Positions 56,101 to 64,000 of a stretch of 64,000 nucleotides of DNA are shown here, piece after piece. The position numbers and the translations under genes are program-made. Under the pieces are notes generated by a model that did no database searches, had not been told where the DNA came from, and worked only from the letters and a program-made list of their open reading frames with translations. Positions within the stretch are counted from its first letter, which is position 1. The number at the start of each line of letters is the position of its first letter. This DNA comes from Capillidium heterosporum (lineage: Eukaryota; Entomophthoromycota; Entomophthoromycetes; Entomophthorales; Capillidiaceae). Where the stretch lies: contig WBMQ01000011.1 in NCBI GenBank assembly GCA_016630905.1, positions 682,001 through 746,000 on the forward strand. Reading direction: 5' to 3'.

Positions 56101-59100
56101 AGGTATGCTACCGGTGGCACTCCCTTCTGATCAGCGTCAATGCTAAAGTGATCACTTAGGTTGTTGAACTCCAAGTTCTTTTGGTTGGAAATCTGCTCAT
56201 TATCCAAAAGCCGCTTGAAGAAATCACGGAATCGGGAGTTTGTATCGTCGAGGTAGGCGGAGGAAGCAGGACTCTGCTTCGGAGAAAAGTGAGCTGGAGA
56301 TTGGGGTGTAGGAGTCTGCTTACTGTCCTCCAAGTGCTGGCGAATCTGTGTCAAATCGGTACGACTGAGACTGTGCTTGAACCCACCCCTAAAAGCCAAC
56401 TTTTCAATCGTGTTGAGAAGGTTGGCTGAGTGCTTGGAATTCATCAACAGTAGGTGTGGGATTTTGAAGAGATGTGTAAGTAGCTTTTGGCTGAATAGAA
56501 TCGTGTACTCGAGGTTGGTATCGACGTGAGTTTGAGAATCGTAATGTAGCTCATAAAAGTGACCTAGGAACGGAATCATGGATTCAAAATAATAATCGAG
56601 CTCGTCCTCATCCTTCTCAGTTGGATCTACCTGCAGGTCAATTGCAGTCTCGTTGATTTGGTTCATAAAATCCCAGATAAGTGGATGGATCGCAATATCC
56701 TGCATAGGTTGCTCTGGGTTAGCGACGTAAGTAGCGTTAAACAAGTCCAAGAAAGCCTTCTTCAGCGAGTAGCTGGTTTTCCTTGAAACAATTTGGTTCA
56801 GCAGGGTGATGGGAAGGAAAATAGTTTGGCATAGCGACTTTGTAAACCCGTTATCCCCTTGGGCAGTCAAAGCCAATAGGTTGATCAGCTCGATGAGATA
56901 CTCGATTTCATTCTCGGGTAGTGGATCTTGCTTATTATTTTTGGTGACTTGTAGCGATTTGAGAAGCTTAGCTGGGATTACGGTATTGCGGCTTTCTACA
57001 ATCAGTTTGGCTACCATGTTCTGGTTGCGCTTGACAACGCGTCCGTTGACTTTGACAATGGCTTTAAGTAGTGTCAGTGGGCTAGGATCAGTGCCATCAC
57101 ATAGTGCTAGGATGCGAGTTACATGAGCTTCGGTGATGCTAAGGCATACGAACTGATTCTTGGAAAATAACTCGCAAAAGTCGGTGACAATTTCGCTGTC
57201 ATATTGAATTGTCTCAATCAGCAGGTCCAAATTCTTCAAAAGGATGGTGTTCTGCAGTTCAGGGTCGCGCTTACAGACGATTTCCAAGAATCTTGAGCAA
57301 GATAGAATGATGGCGACGTTGTGTTTGAATCCGGAAGTTCCCAAACTCTGAGAGGTGCGAAGATAGCGTTGCAAATACTTTAAGACGATTGTATGAACTT
57401 CCAAATTGACAAAGAGAATTTGATGAACAGGGTTAACATCAATGCGGCCTTTTCGAGAAGCAGTGCGTTTGAGCAAGTTACCATTATAGTCAATCATTCC
57501 AAGCTCACTACAAACAACATAAAAGTCATCTAAAATTGCAACGATACGGGTTTCTAGTTCAGGGGCATTCTGATGGCGATGGTGGGATATCAAATTTTTA
57601 AGTTCGGCAAAGCGAGGGCGTATCCACTCGTGGACTCGGATGTGTTCGGGTTGAGTCAGTATGAAAACTTTGGTAGCGAAGCCGTACATGTCCGTGTATC
57701 CGCAGTGGAATTTATAGATGAGCTTCAAGGCTGAGCTACGAAGACTGGCGTTCTGATACTTGAGTAGATCTAACAGGATACTCATCAACCTGTCAGGGTT
57801 GGTAATATAGGATGCTTCCTTGACGATACTATTAATCATCTTTTGCATCTTGGGACCATCACTAGCCTGTCGTAGGGTATAACTCTCGTCATCTGGGTTA
57901 GTATTTTCCTTAGCTTGGTCCTCAAGTTTACGCCAGTTGTATAGCAGCTTACGGGCACGAACTTGGGATCGGAACTCGAAAATCTTTTCCAAGATGGCGC
58001 AAACCTCAATCTTAGCTTCAATGGCAAAACGCGTACCCTCTTTGAAGTTGTATTTAGCATCATTGATCTCTTGACGGCTATCTAAAATATCAACGAGGTT
58101 GGATAGCAGAGTGGATATGTGCTTGTATTTTGTAAAGAAACCATAATTTAACAAAGTGCTGATAAGCTTGAGCACGGCAGCAAGTAGGCACTGTGCCTTT
58201 GGATTTGGACTCTTTCCCTTTGCATTCGATTGTCGTGTAATAAAGTTGATCAAAAACTGATTTATCTTATCGAATTGAAGAACTGCTGGCAATTGAGATT
58301 TCTTCAACCCAAGGATATTAAGATCTAAAAGGTCTAGCGGTTCAGAAGTTAATACATTTTTTCTTTCGGATGGATCGAAGCTGGTCAAGGTCTGATTTGG
58401 TTCACTAGGAGAACCACCTTCAGTACTGCCAACGACCAAACGTTCACAGTGAATGTTGTTCGAATTGTTCTTCATATCTTCGATATAGTAAGAGTTATCA
58501 ATGATGACTGGATTCAAGGGCGGAACTGCAATGTAAAGGGATATAAGCAGATAGCAGTATTGAGAGCGGATCTCGAAAGGTAAGTTACGGTTGGCCAGGG
58601 CGACGATGCAATTTTCAAAGGTCAAAAATCCAAGCTCAGCGGTGATGACCCGTACTGCCTCCAAGTTTTTACCTGCACACACTGCCCGGTACAGCTTTAG
58701 AGTTGACTCGAAGAACCTATTGCGATTGACTAGTCTAGTCATGCCTTGTTGGTCAACTTTATGAGTCACAATCGAATCGGTGCTGTTGGTAGGCGAAAGC
58801 TGTGGACTAATCCTACCTGAATCAAACGATGAACCTCCTTGCTTAGCTTCATCTAATAAGCTGTCGATGCTTTGGCTAGAGGTGAGGAATTTGTCTAAAC
58901 GTAGTCGCCTTATTCCATTATTAACTATGATCTTGATGTCGTTTTGATTGGTCTTGGGGTTGATTACAGTATGGTATATATAATCCTTCTCCTGAGAAAC
59001 TCGCAACATATGGTCAATAATGAAAGTTTGATTTCGGCGAATTGGCTGATGGTCGTCTCCACATAGCGTAGCCAAAATGTCCAAAAATGCATAGTACTTA

Positions 59101-61355
59101 CCTTTGCGACCTGGAAGCATCTCGATAATTTTAATTATATCCGCCTCGGTTACAATGTCGATGGTCTTGGGATTGCTTGCCAATAGATTTACTACAGCAT
59201 GAGGTGCCCGTAGTTCCATGCCAATGTGATTCCAATAGGTATGAATCTGTGGAGATAAATATAACTGGTTATCTGTGTTGGGCCCGGCCAAACTTTGCTG
59301 AACCAATTTGTACATCAAAGTCAAAATATCAATTAAACTGGATTCGGGTTGAGCTCTGAGGTCGTCTAAATGCAAAGGCTTTTCAGCAGTTGCAGGCGTA
59401 AAGCTGTTTAAATTCGAGCTCTGGCCTAGACCGATTCGCTTGGCCACCTTTTGTCGTAAATCAAGATCGAATGGGGTCTTCAGTAGCAAAGTCAGCTTCA
59501 TTAGCAATCCGGTTTCTCGAAGAATATCTTGATTATCTAAACAAAGTTAGCTACCTTTGAGAGGAGTGCATACCTTTAAGTGGAAGACCGACGCGGACAA
59601 GTGGGTCAAGTTCACTCGATTCGGTACAAAAGTAGATCAGGGATATCTAAAATTGTGAACAAAATGTTATATAAGTAAACCTACCAATACACGTTTAATT
59701 CTCGTAAGCTCCTTGTCGGAGATTGGAAACTTGACTTCATCAAAGACCTCTAGTTCGTCATCGAGTCCGGTGATAAGGGGCAACCCAGTGATAGAAGGAT
59801 AAGCTGAGCTCAGATTCTTTACTGGCCTGGGGTTGAGGAGGAAACGATCAACTGCAGGTTGAATGGATTCAACATAGTGAGTCTTGGTCACCAATTCTTT
59901 CTCAACAACAGTAACGCTAAAACTGTTCTCACTCTGCTCGTCAACTGATGTCACAAGTCTGAACTGGGGAGTGGAATCTTCAGGTAAGCTGACGTGGCCA
60001 TCAATCCCGATAGGCAAGACTGAATCGGTGGCTTGGTTGATCTGGGAGCCTATGTGCAGCCACAGTTTAGTAGCTACGTGCTGAAGGTGGATAAAGGAAC
60101 CCCCATACAAGTAAGAGTGGTTGCTAGCTACCGGTGACAGTTTGAAGAGAGATTGATCCAAAAAGCTGTCAGAATTGGATCCTTCGATCATCTTGAACTC
60201 ACCAGTGGCGTGAGTCACCACATCGATAGTCAACCCAGATTCTGAAGTAAAGTTCCGAGATGAAGAGGCTGGAGGAACTACTGCTAGATAAAGGCCTGTG
60301 ATCGGATGTCTGAGCCTAACTTTGTCAGTCCAACGAACGGTGCCACCCTGTAGAAGTGATTCTTTTTCGATACGCCAAAAGGTGGCTAGCTCTGTCGATT
60401 CGCTGGGATTTAAGACGTTGACTTTAAAGTTCTGAATGTAAGGTTGATCTACATTCAAATTGCTTTGAAGGTATGACTCCTTTTCTTTGTGGAACAATCG
60501 AATCAATTGGCCGGCGAAAATACGAGGAGTTTCATCTATGGGTAAATGATGGAATTTGGTTAGCTTCCAGCTGTAGAGTTTGGTGCTGTTGCAGACCTCG
60601 GAAGTCAAAAATTGGTTGACATCGTGACGGAATTTGAATCCACCACCAGTTACGTACCCCCCTGTTTTAAGACATTGGAACATTACCCGATCGCCCAGTC
60701 GGACGCGTTCTCCCTCAACCCTAACCTTATATCTGGGTAGGATTCTGAACTTGCAAGACTTGTCCAAATTATCGGCCAAATCGACTGCCAAGCTATTACT
60801 TTCATACTCACAAATTTCACGAGAGTTAACCTGCAAGTATTTTTCGAAATGTGTGTTGAATAGGTGAATTATCTGCCCATATAGAATGACTTTACGATCC
60901 ACCCTCCTGAACTCTACCTGATTCTGCTCGTCTTCAGCCTCAACTTGCTTAGCTAGCTGACCGATGTTAGCCTCCTTAATAGAGCTTATTGAGTTGGCCC
61001 TATTCCTCTCCGCCTTCTTCTCTGGGCTTTGAGCACTACCGTTTAACTCTGGTACGTCAGTCTCTGTTGGAGGCACTTCCTTGATCTGTCGTTTTTTAAA
61101 GTTGTTGTCAAAGTAATCTGATTCCGACTCAACCACCTTTCGGTACTCTCTATAAGAAGCACGATTCTGAGGTGGTTGCACTTGAAAAACGAAACTTTGG
61201 GTTGAGAACTTTGAACGTAAATTCGACTCATGGGTTCCGACAATGTAGGCTCGAGGTTTCACTGCGTCGGAGGCAATTAATAGACCATTTTTCTCATCAG
61301 ATATTGTAATCGAATCCCCAAAGCAGAGGAAGTCGCCATTATTTTCAGATGACAT
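53200..61355 (-). CDS. Inositol 1,4,5-trisphosphate receptor-family calcium channel
   Basis: Predicted intracellular Ca2+-release channel of 2665 aa (animal IP3 receptors ~2700). Exons: 61355-59685, 59646-59574, 59536-53639, 53597-53561, 53518-53200; introns 37-41 bp. Order: N-terminal suppressor-like beta-trefoil, MIR-type beta-trefoil repeats (about 170-520), long alpha-solenoid with RIH and RIH-associated regions, six membrane helices (about 2250-2510), pore loop with GGGLGE at 2467-2472 (animal GGGVGD), then pore helix IFLLNVIFGIIFDTFGRLRDE, a C2H2-type zinc site (CFIC...DHIKNDH), the NMWHYLFF motif, and a C-terminal coiled coil. By eye alignment, the inositol-phosphate loop (animal RTTGR) is replaced near residues 293-303, and the basic residues of the helical half of the ligand core are only partly kept. 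The ER or vacuolar membrane location is inferred. Confidence 0.95.
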
Positions 61356-62466
61356 TTATTTACTAAATACTTGATCAGATTAAATATAACAATAAAATTA
61401 ACAACTTATAAACTACAAATTCAATGATTATAAAAAAAGCAATACATTAAAAACCAAAAACAATATCAACGTTAATTAAACCACATTTAATCTCTTACTT
61501 TTGCTGATGTTCACTTGAAACTATAAAACTAAAATTCTTTATCTTGTCCTTGTATCGGCCACTTTAAAGTCCACGGTCAAATTCGGCGCAACTAGTGACA
61601 AAACTTTGAATTCTGCCTATTCCAGAATAACTGAAAGCGGAAATGGAATGGAATGGGATGACTTTTAATTGCAGGTTTGCCTTATTGGAATCTCAAAGCT
61701 CGTAAACCATTACCTGAAAATAACTTATTTGCTTCAATAAGAAACCAATTAATGGTTCTAAAAGCCTTCTGAACCGCATCTGATAGACTGAAATTTATAG
61801 TCTATAAAATCACAAAATATTGGCTGTCTAAAACGATAACTTTAAAATCTCTTGTTAGTATACACCTTATAGTTAATAATTTCAAGTATAAAAGCTATGA
61901 TAAATGTTAGTATACTTATTATGCTATTAGTTTTTCAAGTTGCTTTACCTCTTGTCTAATTCTATGGATGAGCTCGCCTTGTTTTATCTCAGGATACTAA
62001 TACATATATATTAGATGTAAATATTTATATGAAGAAGTTCTCGATCAGTATTATTGAGCATACTCTTACAATACTTGGAAAAATAATATAATCGTTGATT
62101 AACACTAATAAACATCGTGATATACTTTTACTGCTGCTTTAAATTTTATAATATATATCAGATCTGGGCTAGTTCAACATCTATTAGAAGAGTAGAAGAT
62201 AATGACAAAATATACTTAATGTGCTACATCTTTTTCATATAGGTTTGTCTATCAATAAAATCCATGACAGCTCGAATAGATAAACAAATATCTAAATGAA
62301 AAATAATATTCTCACATAGTTCTTACCTTACTTATCTTTAACGTATATCATTACAGTCACTATTTTAAACAGTCAATGAGTTTAACTCGGAATCATAAAG
62401 GAAACTGTAGTTAACTTTGAAAAACAGACAAATTTAAACAATATAGAAACAAAATATACATTGGTG
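61356..62466. other. Intergenic between IP3R-like and TrmH-like genes
   Basis: 1.1 kb holding the promoter of the channel gene and the 3' flank of the methyltransferase. No coding or repeat signal recognised. Confidence 0.5.
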
Positions 62467-63495
62467 TTAAAACTCATCTAGCTCTATATTATGTTTGGAA
62501 AACAAAGTTTGGTAGTGAGGGGTGACACCTAATAACCAACTTAGCAACAACTTCTTTTTCTCTATTTCTTCTAAAGGGTAGTTCACCTTCGAACTGCTGT
62601 CATTATCGATACCGGTATCTAGTCCATCTTTCAATGTCATACAATTATTTACTATATCTCGATCTATAACACCATTCTCCTTGAGCATTGCCAACGATAT
62701 AGCAACCGATACGTTTATGTTGAAACAAGCTGCAAATCCAACCATATCCAGTTTGTACAAGTGATCGCAGTGCTTCTGAATAGTCTTGGTTAATCCACGT
62801 TGTTCGTTACCAAATATTAGCGCCAACTTAGGATACTTTTCTTCACTGTTTGAGACTCCATCTTTCCTCAATTTTTTCAAAATATCCTTCAAGGGCAAAC
62901 TAGTTTCAGATAGGCAGGCACCTAATGTAACGTAACCTTCGCTCTTCAGCTCTTCGATACACTTCCTACTGGAGCGGTGGTAATGCATAGTTAACCAACG
63001 TTGTACACCGGTAGTTGTACTATCGGACTGGTACGCTTTAAAGTTATTGATAGTCTCTATCACGTCGTAGTTCTGGACACCAAAGCCATCTCCGGTACGT
63101 AAACAAGCAGAACCGTTGAAAGGGTCCTGTAAGTTCTCTAAAACTATACGTACTGAGTTACTTCGCAAGTTGATGACGTCGTTCCACTTTTCGAATCTCC
63201 TCGCTAAAACGGTCGGCTTGAGTACTTCAATTGCTTTGTCGAGTTGCTTCAGGTTAGACATGAAAAAGGATCGAAATTTTTTAGGCTTTGCTTTGATGTA
63301 GTGTAAGCTGTGCAAATCCGGACGAATCAGATAAATCTTTGCAGTAGAATTGCTTGTATCAGTGTAGAAATTATGTAATTTTATCAAATTTATTATAGCT
63401 ACCAGCAACCAGCAAATTGTTGAATTCTGTAACTACAATATTATGAATGGATGAAAGAGCTTTGTTATAACAAAAGCTGATATGTTGTTAAACAT
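62467..63495 (-). CDS. TrmH/SpoU-family RNA 2'-O-methyltransferase
   Basis: Predicted S-adenosylmethionine-dependent ribose methyltransferase of the SPOUT class, about 329 aa. The main open frame (63432-62467) shows motif 1 (VLENLQDPFNGSACLRTGDGFG), TGVQRWLTMHYHR as in bacterial TrmH (tRNA Gm18), motif 2 (LALIFGNEQRGLT) and motif 3 (MVGFAACFNINVSVAISL), the trefoil-knot cofactor site. Motif 3 has two extra residues compared with E. coli TrmH. The large frame has no ATG at its start. I propose a tiny first exon, 63495-63472 (MFNNISAF), and a 39-bp intron (63471-63433), giving a hydrophobic/basic N-terminus that could target mitochondria. This start is uncertain. Fungal Gm18 is normally made by the unrelated-length Trm3, so a mitochondrial rRNA or tRNA substrate is possible. 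Confidence 0.82.
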
Positions 63496-64000
63496 GTATT
63501 GTATTTAAGATTACACGCTATTTTAAGCCGCTGTATACCCAGTTACATAGTCTTTTGTACCGCCAAGCCTAAGCTTAGCTTAATATCCAAACATAAAGAC
63601 AAGGTATACTGCCCTTTCCAGAATTTCAATTGTAATTCAACTCAGTACAAACCTTGAGGTGTAAGCTGGATCAATACAAAAATATTGTTTAGTTTCTGAC
63701 TCAAAAAGACGTTTATCTGTTTATTTTTATATGCAGGTAGTATCCAGATAAAGATATGCCTTTATAGCTACAGCACATGTTATGTATTCATACTACCTAG
63801 GTAGTTAAAAGTTGAATTATGGCGGGATTATTTTCATAGTTAAATGCTTCCAAACTTTGGATTCGAGTTGATGTCAGATTTAGTGATAGTTATGATGAAT
63901 GATAGTTCATGAGGCTTATAAATATGCGCTCTCATTTGCTAATTCCTGGGATGTGTTTGTAAGTTGGCCATTCGTAGCTGTTTTAGGACGTAAATTGTGA
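63496..64000. other. Window end, nothing recognised
   Basis: AT-rich sequence without open frame, RNA gene or repeat that I can support. Confidence 0.5.

Noticed and set aside
1-64000. LTR elements, viral insertions, DNA transposons, CRISPR arrays, tRNA and rRNA genes
   Set aside because: None recognised by eye on either strand. A tRNA scan and a repeat-library search would be decisive but could not be run.

Overview
The window looks like nuclear DNA of an early-diverging, filamentous fungus. The evidence is an AT-rich genome with very short spliceosomal introns (34-81 bp, GTAAG-like donors, CTAAC/CTAAT branch sites), fungus-specific Zn(II)2Cys6 transcription factors, GPI-anchored cysteine-rich surface proteins, a DOMON-cytochrome b561 protein, and an inositol-trisphosphate-receptor-type channel. 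IP3-receptor-type channels are absent from Dikarya as far as I know, so a zygomycete-grade lineage such as Entomophthoromycotina (a Conidiobolus-like species) is my best guess. That is inference, not proof.

Layout. 0.9-8.6 kb: two paralogous Zn(II)2Cys6 regulators face each other, with a decayed gene between them. 9.2-15.7 kb: no intact gene, but several relics, including a long decayed pentatricopeptide-repeat (PPR) gene. 16-17.2 kb: a DOMON-cytochrome b561 membrane reductase. 19.1-34.4 kb: a 12.7 kb segment bounded by two 1308-bp inverted arms that differ at only two bases seen by eye. Each arm carries the same secreted 8-cysteine protein gene. Inside the segment lie a BTB-domain relic, a single-pass membrane protein, a proteasome beta subunit (PSMB2/Pre1 type), a seven-transmembrane receptor and a GPI-anchored cysteine-rich protein. 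A third, diverged copy of the arm unit lies at 36.2-37.5 kb.

38-45.2 kb is a housekeeping cluster: the LSG1 ribosome-biogenesis GTPase, a ZC3H11A-like CCCH zinc-finger protein and the exocyst subunit EXO84. The last two are divergent and share 358 bp. 47-50.8 kb: two secreted proteins, one with Asn-Ser-Thr repeats and one built of ten copies of an unrecognised six-cysteine module. 52-52.8 kb: a decayed EngB/YihA-type GTPase gene. 53.2-61.4 kb: a 2665-residue IP3-receptor-family calcium channel. 62.5-63.5 kb: a TrmH-family RNA 2'-O-methyltransferase.

Gene models were assembled by hand from splice signals and reading frame. Where a start or splice site is uncertain it is stated. Much of the intergenic DNA is fossil coding sequence, often with reading frames kept over hundreds of bases but interrupted by TAA, TAG and TGA. 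No transposon, viral element, tRNA or rRNA gene was recognised by eye. The most novel items are the inverted-repeat cysteine-rich protein family, the ten-module secreted protein, and the fungal IP3-receptor-like channel that seems to lack most inositol-phosphate-coordinating basic residues.
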